Position numbers and translations under genes: made by a program. The notes under the pieces are model-generated. The model saw only the letters and a program-made list of their open reading frames with translations. It did no database searches and had not been told where the DNA came from. Of a stretch of 38,082 bases of DNA, positions 22,864 through 30,477 are shown piece after piece (within the stretch, counting starts at the first letter, position 1; the number at the start of each line of letters is the position of its first letter). Source of the stretch: a virus; the IMG/VR virus record IMGVR_UViG_3300020220_000148, positions 1-38,082 of that record; one strand, given 5' to 3'.

Positions 22864-23943
22864 ACAGATGGACAGGCACTCGCTATTAGTTGGAGAGATG
22901 ATAAGGGATTAATCGCTGCAAGGAACAAGGGACACCTTGCTAACAGTGGTGAAAACGCAATGTCAATCGCTGATGTTGCTTCAAAGTTCGGAGGTAGGGG
23001 TGGACTAACCGATGCTTACAACTTTGCTATGAGGGATTTAGAAACGGCTGTGAAGGGGTTATCAAAAGCACAACGAGATAAGATATTTGCGCAAGGTAAA
23101 AAGTTTATGAACTTAGAAGTTATTTATCCAACATCGGTAAATGTAATACCTTATGGACAGGCTCTTTTAATATTTCATAATACAAATGAATACGATGAAT
23201 CCGGTGTGGCGATTGGGGCCGACCAATCTGATGCAAAGATATTGGCGGGGATGATTAAACAAATCAATCAGGATGTACAAGAAAAGTATAAGATACAAGG
23301 GCCACCAATTACACAATTACCAAAAGATGTAAATTTAGAAAAATTACAACCAAAGTATTTGGGGATGTTAAAAAACTTACAATCTAAATTTGGTTTAAAA
23401 GATAGTGATGGGCCTGCAGAATATCATCAGGCTTGGTGGGGAGATTACATAGATAAAAATTCACCTGAAAAATTAGATAAATCAACAAAGGATGGATTGG
23501 TAAAAAGGTGGGCATTTTTTGATAAAAGTTTTAAATTGGGTACAAATAACATTAAATCTCAAAAGGTATTAGATTGGGCGGTGGGTGTAGATAAAAACGA
23601 CCATCAAAAAATAACAAAAGATAATATTAGACCATTTGAAGATATATTTTTAGGTGTTGGTGCGGAAGTGTTATCGTTGATGAGTTCAGTATTAACAGTA
23701 AACCCGGATGAAGCAACCCGAAGTATAAAGCAAAGATTAGACCAAATCATTAAAGATGTTAAAGCCGGTGGGGATGAAAAAAAGATAAAGAAATTACAAT
23801 TAGAACTTGAAAGAATGGCAGCAATCGGCGGGCCTGATAAAATTGTTCCGAATGAGGGTGTTGTTTTTGTGTATAAGGGTAGGACGCTTAAACTAACTGG
23901 TGCTTTCGCAAGTTTAAATCAGATATTGGGTTTATTCTATTAA
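22759..23943 (+). CDS. C-half of split intein fused to ligase-like nucleotidyltransferase C-terminal fragment
   Basis: The product has 394 residues. Residues 1-35 are the intein C-half: block F (RYDIKVDNFSCYYANGILIHN with the terminal His34-Asn35 needed for cleavage). Thr36 is the +1 nucleophile. The extein continues TDGQALAISWRDDKG, AARNKGHL (Arg55, Lys57), MNLEVIYP (Glu120), NEGVVFVYKG (Glu366) and LKLTG (Lys378). These resemble motifs I (its DG), Ia, III, IV and V of the DNA/RNA-ligase and capping superfamily in order. The motif I lysine is on the other fragment, so activity would need trans-splicing to a 785-residue product. Nearest known family unsure; it may be annotated only as a phage protein of unknown function. 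AAGGATTAG precedes the ATG. Confidence 0.85.
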   Translation: MKIKSIKPINKVQTRYDIKVDNFSCYYANGILIHNTDGQALAISWRDDKGLIAARNKGHLANSGENAMSIADVASKFGGRGGLTDAYNFAMRDLETAVKGLSKAQRDKIFAQGKKFMNLEVIYPTSVNVIPYGQALLIFHNTNEYDESGVAIGADQSDAKILAGMIKQINQDVQEKYKIQGPPITQLPKDVNLEKLQPKYLGMLKNLQSKFGLKDSDGPAEYHQAWWGDYIDKNSPEKLDKSTKDGLVKRWAFFDKSFKLGTNNIKSQKVLDWAVGVDKNDHQKITKDNIRPFEDIFLGVGAEVLSLMSSVLTVNPDEATRSIKQRLDQIIKDVKAGGDEKKIKKLQLELERMAAIGGPDKIVPNEGVVFVYKGRTLKLTGAFASLNQILGLFY

Positions 23944-23947
23944 TTTA

Positions 23948-23956
23948 GATATTTAT
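23948..23956 (+). promoter_or_regulatory. NATATTTAT box before the zinc-binding protein gene
   Basis: GATATTTATATT immediately after the stop of the previous gene and 13 nt before the ATG at 23970. Confidence 0.4.
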
Positions 23957-23969
23957 ATTAAAATAAGTT

Positions 23970-24572
23970 ATGAGTAAGTTAAAAAATACAAAAGCGGTTA
24001 CTGAAATGTTAGCGGGAACACATAAAACGCAAACACGAACAACCGTTGGTTTTGAAGAAATTCCTACCTATGTTCGTAGAGAAGTCGGTGAACAATGGCA
24101 GGATGAAAATGGGGATATGTGGGAGCAGAAAGCTGGGTATAAAGTAAAACTCGGTAAGCTTCATCAACTTAGGCAGGATTTGAAAAAGTTCCCTAATTGT
24201 ATGAAGGAAACCTGCGACTGTAAAAACCCAAAGAGGTTAGATGAAAAAATGCGTGCTTTTCACGGGATGTGTTTTGATTGTGTATTAAGTATGGAATCAA
24301 AATTACGGATGAGTGGGGAGTATGATAGGTATGAAAAAAAGAAAATGCTGGAGAATGCGAAAGCATGGTTAAAGCAGGCTCAATTTGAAAAAGAGGCCCT
24401 TAAAGTTGCGTTAAGAATGAAGTTTATCAACGAGAATGGTTCGGTTGAAGAATGGAATGGTTTTAATATGGATGAACTTTTATCAAAAGTAGATTCTGAT
24501 TTTGAAAAGTTGCGTGAGGAATATATCGAAAAATTGGAGCAAGAACTTGAAGAAGAAACAACAACAACTTAG
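23970..24572 (+). CDS. Putative zinc-binding phage protein of unknown function
   Basis: The product has 200 residues. A cluster of likely metal ligands lies at about residues 73-112: PNCMKETCDCKN, then FHGMCFDCV, giving C-x4-C-x-C and H-x2-C-x2-C. Upstream is a tryptophan-rich basic part (EQWQDENGDMWEQKAGYKVK) and downstream a long charged helix (KLRMSGEYDRYEKKKMLENA onward) ending in a run of Glu and Thr. I recall homologues in many marine T4-like phages but no function. It overlaps the next small gene by about 26 nt. Confidence 0.65.
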   Translation: MSKLKNTKAVTEMLAGTHKTQTRTTVGFEEIPTYVRREVGEQWQDENGDMWEQKAGYKVKLGKLHQLRQDLKKFPNCMKETCDCKNPKRLDEKMRAFHGMCFDCVLSMESKLRMSGEYDRYEKKKMLENAKAWLKQAQFEKEALKVALRMKFINENGSVEEWNGFNMDELLSKVDSDFEKLREEYIEKLEQELEEETTTT

Positions 24573-24897
24573 AGAATTAATCCGAAGTGCGATAGCACAA
24601 ATTATCAAAGAGGATTTAAGAGCATGGTTTGGTAAAGGTAAGACCGGTTCTACCACTGGTGGTGGTTGGGATAGATATTCCTCTACAGGTGAAAAATTGG
24701 GTAAGTGTGGTGATGCCGAAGAAGGTGAAGCATATTCGGCGTGTCTTTCCAAAGAAAAAGCAAATAAGTTAGGGCCTGAAGGTAGGGCATCTTTTGTAAA
24801 AAGGAAAAGAGCAGCTCAAAAGAAAGCAGGGGATGCCAAAAAAGGTGGTGAACAATCAAAAGGTCAAAAGCCTGTTTTTGTTAAGACTGGTGCTTAG
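24547..24897 (+). CDS. Small basic protein with conserved GGGWDRY domain (DUF5872-like)
   Basis: The reading frame extends upstream to an ATG at 24502, but a TTG at 24547 gives MKKKQQQLRELIRSAIAQ, which resembles the N-terminus of the next gene product, so I prefer it (116 residues). The core is GGGWDRYSSTGEKLGKCGDA, then YSACLSKEKANKLG and SFVKRKRAAQKKAGDAKKGG, a conserved phage domain that I recall as DUF5872 (not checked). The charge is very basic, compatible with DNA binding or packaging into the head. No catalytic motif is visible. Low-complexity Lys/Gly/Gln at the C-terminus. Confidence 0.6.
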   Translation: MKKKQQQLRELIRSAIAQIIKEDLRAWFGKGKTGSTTGGGWDRYSSTGEKLGKCGDAEEGEAYSACLSKEKANKLGPEGRASFVKRKRAAQKKAGDAKKGGEQSKGQKPVFVKTGA

Positions 24898-24925
24898 TAC
24901 CCATATAATGGAAATGAACAAAAAC

Positions 24926-24934
24926 TATATTTAT
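24926..24934 (+). promoter_or_regulatory. NATATTTAT box (putative late promoter)
   Basis: TATATTTATATAATATAAAT in the 67-nt gap, 30 nt before the ATG at 24965, with an ATAGGAAACAAACG leader in between. Confidence 0.45.
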
Positions 24935-24964
24935 ATAATATAAATCAAAAATAGGAAACAAACG

Positions 24965-25204
24965 ATGAAAGTATCGCAATTAAGAAAGTTAATCCGAGAG
25001 GAAGCCAAACGGGCCCTAAATGAAGGACCACTTGTAAACGCTATAAAACCAGCTTATACTGGAGATATTGGAAAAGCGGTCAAAGCATTAGAACAATACT
25101 TAATAAACGTTGGGGATAAGTATCAATGGGGGAAATTAGCCGACTTGATAGTTGATATTGTTGATTATGCACAACAAGAAGCAAGAGATGAATATAAAGA
25201 TTAA
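24965..25204 (+). CDS. Small head-associated candidate with LNE-G protease site
   Basis: The product has 79 residues. The N-terminus SQLRKLIREEAKRALNEG is an amphipathic basic/acidic helix ending in Leu-Asn-Glu-Gly, which fits the T4 gp21 cleavage pattern (L/I)-x-E-(G/A/S). T4 internal proteins carry comparable short removable targeting sequences. The rest is a helical bundle (VKALEQYLINVGDKYQWGKL; LADLIVDIVDYAQQEARDEY). The inference is a core or internal protein that loses about 20 residues on head maturation. It has its own promoter-like box and a TAGGAAAC leader. Confidence 0.62.
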   Translation: MKVSQLRKLIREEAKRALNEGPLVNAIKPAYTGDIGKAVKALEQYLINVGDKYQWGKLADLIVDIVDYAQQEARDEYKD

Positions 25205-25229
25205 AATATAATCAAAAAGGTATCATATA

Positions 25230-26678
25230 ATGAAACTAATATTAGAAAAAAATGTTCCAACAGACCCAGCAAAATGGTCTTATTATAAATCGCAAGCAAA
25301 GAAAAAGTTTGATGTTTACCCTAGTGCCTACGCCAACGGTTGGGCTGCGAAACAATATAAAGCAGCAGGTGGTGGTTGGAAAACCGAAGAATCTGTGGAT
25401 GAAGCCAAAAAAGATTTAGGATTTGATCTTGGTGATTTTGTTCACTTTAAATCAAAAAATAAAACTGGGATGGTTCTAAAAATTCAGGGTAGTAAAGTAA
25501 CCATCAGAACCCTTCAAGGCCCATTTGTGGGTGATATAAAAGATATTCAAATTCTTGCACAAGATAATATAAATGAAGGTAATGCATTTACTGGGGCACT
25601 TTTTAATGCAAGAAAAGAAGGATTAAAAGAGTTTGAATTTAACGGAAAAAAATATCCTGTAATAAATGAAATTGATGATGAGCCCAGCAAATCTTCCGTT
25701 AAAAAATCGGGCAAAGAACAAGCAGCACAACAAAAGGAAATGTTAAGTATTCAGAAAACATTAAAAGATAATGCCAAAGATACTGTTGCTTATAATAAGA
25801 TACCTCAAAATAAAAGAACCTCTGCGCAAAAGGCCCATTTAAAAAATATGGCCGATTTAACAACTAAATTAAAAAAGTTAAAAAGTTTAACCGAAGATAT
25901 TGATGTGGGGCATCAGGATGATGAACCTAATATGTTAAAGGCTGATTTGTTTCGTATTGCTAAATACGCAAAAGAACTTTATGAAATGATGAATCAGTTT
26001 GATAACTCTGATGAAGAAGTTGATTTTCCTCATTGGTGGCAATCTGATATTATTCGTGCAAAAGAATTGATGGTTAATGCAAAACATTATTTGAATGGTG
26101 AATTAAATGTAAATGGTAATCCTTTGGGTGAAGGTAAAAAAAGAATTAGTGAGGGGTTGAGATGGCATTTAAAAAACAAAAAACCGCTTTCTGAAAATGT
26201 ATTTAGATATGGTTCTCCCAAATTTTTTAAGTTAGTAAATGAGTGTAGGAACTTGTGGAGAAAAGGTCAGTTCATGCCAATGAATGAAAGTGATGAATGG
26301 TTTTTAGATTCTGATATGGGTAAGATTGGGATTTATGAAGGTAAGAAAGTTTTATTGGATTTTCCAATGTTGGTAGAAGCTCAGTATCAAGGAACTGAAG
26401 TAGAGTTAAATTCACCAAAAAGAAATTCAGGTGAAGGTAAAAAGTATGTTGTGTATGTAAAAGACCCATCAAGCGATAACATCAGAAAAGTAACCTTTGG
26501 AGATGTAAAGGGTGGATTAACTGCAAAAATAAACAACCCAGAAGCAAGACGGGCATTTTCAGATAGACATAATTGTCCTGATAAAAAAGATAAAACAACA
26601 CCAGGATATTGGTCTTGTAACTTACCACGCCATTGGTCTAAAATCGGTGGTGGTGAGGATATAAACTCATATTGGTAG
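25230..26678 (+). CDS. Mosaic head-associated protein with KOW-like, EGNxF and C-terminal zinc-like domains
   Basis: The product has 482 residues built from small modules: DPAKWSYYKSQAKKKFDVYP (residues about 12-50, a conserved phage 'YPSAYANGWAAKQYK' element); a KOW/SH3-like strand set (about 63-109, GDFVHFKSKNKTGMVLKI); EGNAFTGALFNARKEG with NGKKYPV (from 116), which recurs in the product of 35991; a Gln/Lys-rich linker; a helical segment; and a C-terminal domain (ARRAFSDRHNC, then TPGYWSCNLPRHW). Sites matching prohead-protease specificity separate modules (VDEA, INEG, LGEG, ISEG, LVEA). This suggests a prohead core protein cut into pieces. No enzyme motif is seen. The leader is AAAAAGGTATC. 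Confidence 0.62.
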   Translation: MKLILEKNVPTDPAKWSYYKSQAKKKFDVYPSAYANGWAAKQYKAAGGGWKTEESVDEAKKDLGFDLGDFVHFKSKNKTGMVLKIQGSKVTIRTLQGPFVGDIKDIQILAQDNINEGNAFTGALFNARKEGLKEFEFNGKKYPVINEIDDEPSKSSVKKSGKEQAAQQKEMLSIQKTLKDNAKDTVAYNKIPQNKRTSAQKAHLKNMADLTTKLKKLKSLTEDIDVGHQDDEPNMLKADLFRIAKYAKELYEMMNQFDNSDEEVDFPHWWQSDIIRAKELMVNAKHYLNGELNVNGNPLGEGKKRISEGLRWHLKNKKPLSENVFRYGSPKFFKLVNECRNLWRKGQFMPMNESDEWFLDSDMGKIGIYEGKKVLLDFPMLVEAQYQGTEVELNSPKRNSGEGKKYVVYVKDPSSDNIRKVTFGDVKGGLTAKINNPEARRAFSDRHNCPDKKDKTTPGYWSCNLPRHWSKIGGGEDINSYW

Positions 26679-26679
26679 T

Positions 26680-26952
26680 ATGGCAAAAAGACCGTATTCT
26701 GAAACCAGGTCCGAAAACAATCTTCGTAGAGTATTTAAACCAAATGTAGATAATTCGGAATTGGTTTGGCATAGAGATAGGGAAGATAGATTGGTAGAGG
26801 TTGTAAGTGGTAAAGGTTGGATGTTTCAGTTGGATAATGAAGTTCCGATTGAATTAAAAGCTGGTGATAAATTTAAAATTAAAAAAGAAACTTACCATAG
26901 AATTATTCGTGGAAATACACCACTTGAAGTAAATATTAAATTATTGAATTAA
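26680..26952 (+). CDS. Small cupin-like protein
   Basis: The product has 90 residues. The strand/turn pattern is that of a single cupin barrel: LVWHRDREDRLVEVVSGKGW, MFQLDNEVPIELKAGDKFKI, then TYHRIIRGNTPLEV. His31 and His75 are the likeliest ligands, but the classical metal set (HxH...E...H) is incomplete, so binding or structure is more likely than catalysis. Small cupin-like proteins of this type occur in many T4-like ocean phages without known function. It starts 1 nt after the preceding stop and is translated with that gene. Confidence 0.66.
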   Translation: MAKRPYSETRSENNLRRVFKPNVDNSELVWHRDREDRLVEVVSGKGWMFQLDNEVPIELKAGDKFKIKKETYHRIIRGNTPLEVNIKLLN

Positions 26953-26965
26953 TTAATTTTAGTTC

Positions 26966-26974
26966 CATATTTAT
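26966..26974 (+). promoter_or_regulatory. NATATTTAT box (putative late promoter)
   Basis: CATATTTATTATAAATAAG, 15 nt before the ATG at 26990. This site also contains TATAAATA, the exact T4 late-promoter consensus, immediately downstream (26975-26982). Confidence 0.5.
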
Positions 26975-26989
26975 TATAAATAAGTTACG

Positions 26990-27925
26990 ATGAATTCATA
27001 TCATGTGTTTTTGGTCAATCAAAATAGACCACCAGGCTCTTTTGAGTTGTTAGTTCAAATGTATTCTTGTATTACGCATAAAACGCACAATTCGGATACA
27101 CCATTATACTTAATAACGGATAAAAAATCAAAAGAATTTTATGATAGTTGGAATATAACCCCACTTTATGATGGTGTTATTACTGATTATTTTGATGATT
27201 ATCCATACGATAAAATATCACCCAACTTTTGGGCATCACCTAAATTGTGGGCAATGTCAAAGTTAAAAACTCCATTTGTTATTTATGATACTGATTTGGT
27301 TTTGTATAAAAATTTAAAGAAAGAATCGGTGGGATGCGATTTATTGTATCTTCATAGAGAATCACCAACCACATATGGTAATCCATTGGATATAGAACAT
27401 TCGGATAATTGGAAATGGGATAAAAAGCTAATAAATTCTTTTAAAGATTCATTTCCAATGAATTGTGCTATTGTTGGGATGTTCAACGAAAAATTTAAAA
27501 ACGATTATGTAAATCATTACTTTAATTTTGTTTTGGGTGGTAGTGGGGAAACAAAAAATATGACAAAAGAAAAGTTATTACTGTACGCCGAATCTTCACC
27601 ACAAATTATATTAGAACAATGGTTATTAGCAGCACTTTCAAAGTATTATAAAAAAATAAAAACAAAAGCATTGGTCCCCGTAGTTTATACCAATCAAGCT
27701 TTTTACACATTTGATTTTGATTCTCAATCAGAAGATGCTCACAAATTATTAAACCAATCAATATACCATTTGTGGGGTGCTAAAAAGTTTGAAAATGACC
27801 CGAAATCAAAGTTGTATATAAAATCAAAAGTGGATATTGTAAACGCATTACCAATAATAACATCCAGCCCATACAATCGGTTATTAATTGATAAAGCATC
27901 ATATTTAATATCAAAATTAGTTTAA
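26990..27925 (+). CDS. Glycosyltransferase-like protein (GT-A type, DxD)
   Basis: The product has 311 residues. The order of features fits a GT-A glycosyltransferase: a Rossmann-like start (MNSYHVFLVNQNRPPGSFEL), PLYLITDKKSKEFYDSW, then the core TPFVIYDTDLVLYKNL where Asp-Thr-Asp would bind the metal and sugar nucleotide, a segment with NCAIVGMF, and a late acidic helix ILEQWLLAAL. No membrane segment is seen, so it is probably cytoplasmic. Targets could be phage DNA bases, virion protein or host surface sugar. Nothing in the sequence selects one. It lies between a cupin-like and a basic protein gene. Confidence 0.62.
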   Translation: MNSYHVFLVNQNRPPGSFELLVQMYSCITHKTHNSDTPLYLITDKKSKEFYDSWNITPLYDGVITDYFDDYPYDKISPNFWASPKLWAMSKLKTPFVIYDTDLVLYKNLKKESVGCDLLYLHRESPTTYGNPLDIEHSDNWKWDKKLINSFKDSFPMNCAIVGMFNEKFKNDYVNHYFNFVLGGSGETKNMTKEKLLLYAESSPQIILEQWLLAALSKYYKKIKTKALVPVVYTNQAFYTFDFDSQSEDAHKLLNQSIYHLWGAKKFENDPKSKLYIKSKVDIVNALPIITSSPYNRLLIDKASYLISKLV

Positions 27926-27936
27926 CAAAAAAAATC

Positions 27937-27945
27937 AATATTTAT
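27937..27945 (+). promoter_or_regulatory. NATATTTAT box (putative late promoter)
   Basis: AATATTTATAAAAAC, 18 nt before the ATG at 27964, with a good CAGGAGAAAAGTT ribosome site between. Confidence 0.45.
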
Positions 27946-27963
27946 AAAAACAGGAGAAAAGTT

Positions 27964-28278
27964 ATGAACATTTTAAAAAGATTATTTAGTTTAATTTTTG
28001 GCCAAAAAGCCGAACCAAAAAAGATTGAAACATTGGTAGTTCCAAAACAACCAACTTTTACATCATCGCCAAGATATGCTGGTACATTAGCACCAACTTG
28101 GGAATCAAAAACTGAACAACCCAAAGTTGAACAACCCAAAGTTGAAGTTAAAAAAGCAACACCTGTTGCCGAAGAACCTAAAACTGATGCTGTTGTTGAG
28201 CAAAAACCAAACCCAAAAAGAAAAAATAATTATAGAGTAAAGCATAAAAAGCAAAAAAAGAATAATGAAAATATCTAA
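27964..28278 (+). CDS. Small basic low-complexity protein
   Basis: The product has 104 residues. The N-terminus MNILKRLFSLIFGQK is an amphipathic, membrane-surface-like helix. The rest is disordered: a Pro/Thr/Ser segment, two copies of EQPKV encoded by an exact 15-bp direct repeat (28114-28128, 28129-28143), and a strongly basic tail (PKRKNNYRVKHKKQKKNN). The tail could bind DNA or the inner membrane surface. It overlaps the following membrane-protein gene by 14 nt, so the two may work together. The Shine-Dalgarno sequence is strong. I do not recognise the family. Confidence 0.6.
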   Translation: MNILKRLFSLIFGQKAEPKKIETLVVPKQPTFTSSPRYAGTLAPTWESKTEQPKVEQPKVEVKKATPVAEEPKTDAVVEQKPNPKRKNNYRVKHKKQKKNNENI

Positions 28279-28867
28279 AATTTTTGGATTAGTAGTAGTT
28301 GTATTAATTATCCTATTTTTACTTAGGGATAAATTACCTATGGGGTTTGTTAAGAGAATTTTTAACAATGAACCTACTATAGACACCGTTACAACGGTGG
28401 AATATAAATACGATACTATCACTAATGAATCAAAAGTTTATGTACCACAATGGAAAGATAGGGTTGTAATTGATATTGATAGCTTTATAGTAAGCCAACC
28501 TCAACCTATTGATACAATGGCACTTTTAGCAGATTACTATTCAAAGTATTACTACGAAGATACTGTTGCGGTAGATACCTTTGGGTATGTGGTATTAAAA
28601 GATACAATTTCACAAAATCAAATTCAGTCCCGACAATCAATCACAACTGTTGTCATACCAACAAAAACTGTTACCCATAGTATTTTAATAAATAAAAGAG
28701 AAATTTATTTAGGGGGTGGTTTTACAGGTAGTAGAAACTATATGATTGCCAATGGTGAATTATTAATTAGAACCAAAAAAAGAAAATCATTTGCATTTGG
28801 TGTTGGTATAGATAACGAATTAACTCCAAACTTTACGGGAAAGATTTATTGGCAAATAAGTAAATAA
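28265..28867 (+). CDS. Membrane-anchored protein, possible lysis or envelope factor
   Basis: The product has 200 residues. A single N-terminal transmembrane helix (KIFGLVVVVLIILFLL, residues 5-20) followed by a basic/proline turn predicts a short cytoplasmic end and a large periplasmic part. The periplasmic domain has repeated Asp-Thr motifs (DTVTTVEYKYDTITNES; VDTFGYVVLKDTISQNQI) and ends in beta structure (INKREIYLGGGFTGSRNYMI). I recall proteins of this look in Bacteroidota and their phages, but I am not certain. Anchor plus extended periplasmic part would suit an inner-membrane spanin, yet no outer-membrane lipoprotein partner is visible. It lies 4 nt before the terminase gene. Confidence 0.6.
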   Translation: MKISKIFGLVVVVLIILFLLRDKLPMGFVKRIFNNEPTIDTVTTVEYKYDTITNESKVYVPQWKDRVVIDIDSFIVSQPQPIDTMALLADYYSKYYYEDTVAVDTFGYVVLKDTISQNQIQSRQSITTVVIPTKTVTHSILINKREIYLGGGFTGSRNYMIANGELLIRTKKRKSFAFGVGIDNELTPNFTGKIYWQISK

Positions 28868-28871
28868 ACCA

Positions 28872-30458
28872 ATGGCTGGTAAATCTTTAAAGGAATTAAT
28901 ATCCGATGAGTATGTAAAGTGTGCAAAAGACCCCGTATACTTTTTTAAAAAATTTTGTTACATACAACACCCACATAGGGGTAAGATATTATTTAACCTA
29001 TACGATTTTCAAGAGGGATTAATTGATAATTTTAAAGAACATCGTTTTAATGTTATCCTTAAATCACGTCAGTTAGGTATATCCACTATTAGTGCTGGAT
29101 ATGCAACTTGGTTAATGTTATTTCATAGAGATAAGAACATACTTGTAATTGCTACCACACAAGATGTAGCAAAAAATCTTGTTACAAAAGTTAGGTTTAT
29201 GTATGATAACTTACCAAGTTGGTTAAAAGTTCCTGCTGCAGAAGATAACAAATTATCATTAAGATTGAAAAATGGTTCGCAAATTAAAGCAGTATCCGCA
29301 ACCGAAACGGCAGGTCGTTCTGAAGCACTTTCATTACTGATTATTGATGAGGCTGCATTTATTAAAGGTATTGAAGAGATATGGTTATCAGCACAATCAA
29401 CGTTATCAACCGGTGGTGGGGCTATCATTCTTTCAACTCCAAATGGTGTAGGTAATTTTTTCCACAAAGTTTGGTTGCAAGGTGAGCAGGGTGATAAATG
29501 GCATCCTACAAGATTACATTGGACAGTTCATCCAGAAAGAAATCAACGATGGAGAGATGAACAAACCCGATTATTGGGTGAAAAGGGTGCTGCACAAGAA
29601 TGCGATACTGATTTTATATCATCGGGTTATACTGTTGTAGATGGTAGTGTATTGGAGTGGTATAAAGAAACTTACATTACCGACCCCGTTGAAAAGCGTG
29701 GTTTTGATGCAAATTATTGGATATGGGATTATCCAAACTATGAAAAGAATTATATTGTTGTAGCTGATGTTGCTAGGGGTGATGGAGCAGACTATTCTGC
29801 TTTTCATGTTATTGATGTAGAACGAATTGAACAGGTGGCAGAGTATAGGGGTAAGATAGAAACAAAACAATATGGGGCGTTTCTAACATCAGTTGCAACG
29901 GAATGGAACAATGCTTTGTTGGTGATTGAAAACGCAAATATTGGGTGGGCAGTTATCCAAGAGGCAATTGACCGTAATTATCAAAACCTTTATTATTCAT
30001 ATAGAGAACTGGGTTATATTGATGAGGATATTCATTTAAGGCGTGGTTGGGATTTAAAACAAAAAGAGGATATGGTACCAGGGTTTTCAATAACACAAAA
30101 AACCCGTCCATTGATTGTATCAAAATTAGATACTTATATGAGAGAGAAATCACCTATAATTCGCTCTAAAAGGTTATTGGATGAATTGTTTGTGTTTATT
30201 TGGAATGGTTCAAGAGCAGAAGCACAAAAGGGTTACAACGATGATTTAGTTATATCATTTTCCACAGGTCTTTGGGTAAGAGATACTGCTCTTAAATTAA
30301 GACAGCAAGGAATGGATTTAACCAGATCTGCATTAAGTCATATTACCAAAGTATCTTCAAACCAACCAGGAGTATTTTCAAGCAGAAATCAAACACAAAA
30401 CCCATACTCAATGAAAGATATTCGTGGTAACGATGTTGACTTGAGTTGGTTATTATAA
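28872..30458 (+). CDS. 17: Terminase large subunit gp17
   Basis: The product has 528 residues (T4 gp17 has 610). The ATPase half has the Walker-A-like SRQLGIST (residues 65-72), Walker B LLIIDEAAF (Asp159, Glu160) and coupling segment IILSTPNGVGNFFHK. The nuclease half has VVADVARGDGADYSAFHVID, LLVIENANIGWAV and YNDDLVISF, where the acidic residues form the RNase-H-like metal site. The enzyme cuts concatemeric DNA and drives it through the portal. No small-terminase gene is seen beside it in this window. The portal gene follows after 19 nt, as expected for the head module. Confidence 0.93.
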   Translation: MAGKSLKELISDEYVKCAKDPVYFFKKFCYIQHPHRGKILFNLYDFQEGLIDNFKEHRFNVILKSRQLGISTISAGYATWLMLFHRDKNILVIATTQDVAKNLVTKVRFMYDNLPSWLKVPAAEDNKLSLRLKNGSQIKAVSATETAGRSEALSLLIIDEAAFIKGIEEIWLSAQSTLSTGGGAIILSTPNGVGNFFHKVWLQGEQGDKWHPTRLHWTVHPERNQRWRDEQTRLLGEKGAAQECDTDFISSGYTVVDGSVLEWYKETYITDPVEKRGFDANYWIWDYPNYEKNYIVVADVARGDGADYSAFHVIDVERIEQVAEYRGKIETKQYGAFLTSVATEWNNALLVIENANIGWAVIQEAIDRNYQNLYYSYRELGYIDEDIHLRRGWDLKQKEDMVPGFSITQKTRPLIVSKLDTYMREKSPIIRSKRLLDELFVFIWNGSRAEAQKGYNDDLVISFSTGLWVRDTALKLRQQGMDLTRSALSHITKVSSNQPGVFSSRNQTQNPYSMKDIRGNDVDLSWLL

Positions 30459-30464
30459 AAAATT

Positions 30465-30473
30465 TATATTTAT
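30465..30473 (+). promoter_or_regulatory. NATATTTAT box (putative late promoter), 4 nt before ATG
   Basis: TATATTTAT followed by ATTT and the ATG at 30478, giving the same 4-nt spacing as at 1844 and 20384. The 19-nt gap leaves no room for a Shine-Dalgarno sequence. Confidence 0.45.
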
Positions 30474-30477
30474 ATTT

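Noticed and set aside
24502-24546. ATG at 24502 as the start of the DUF5872-like gene
   Set aside because: It would add 15 residues overlapping the upstream gene out of frame. The TTG at 24547 gives an N-terminus like that of the next gene. The choice is still uncertain.
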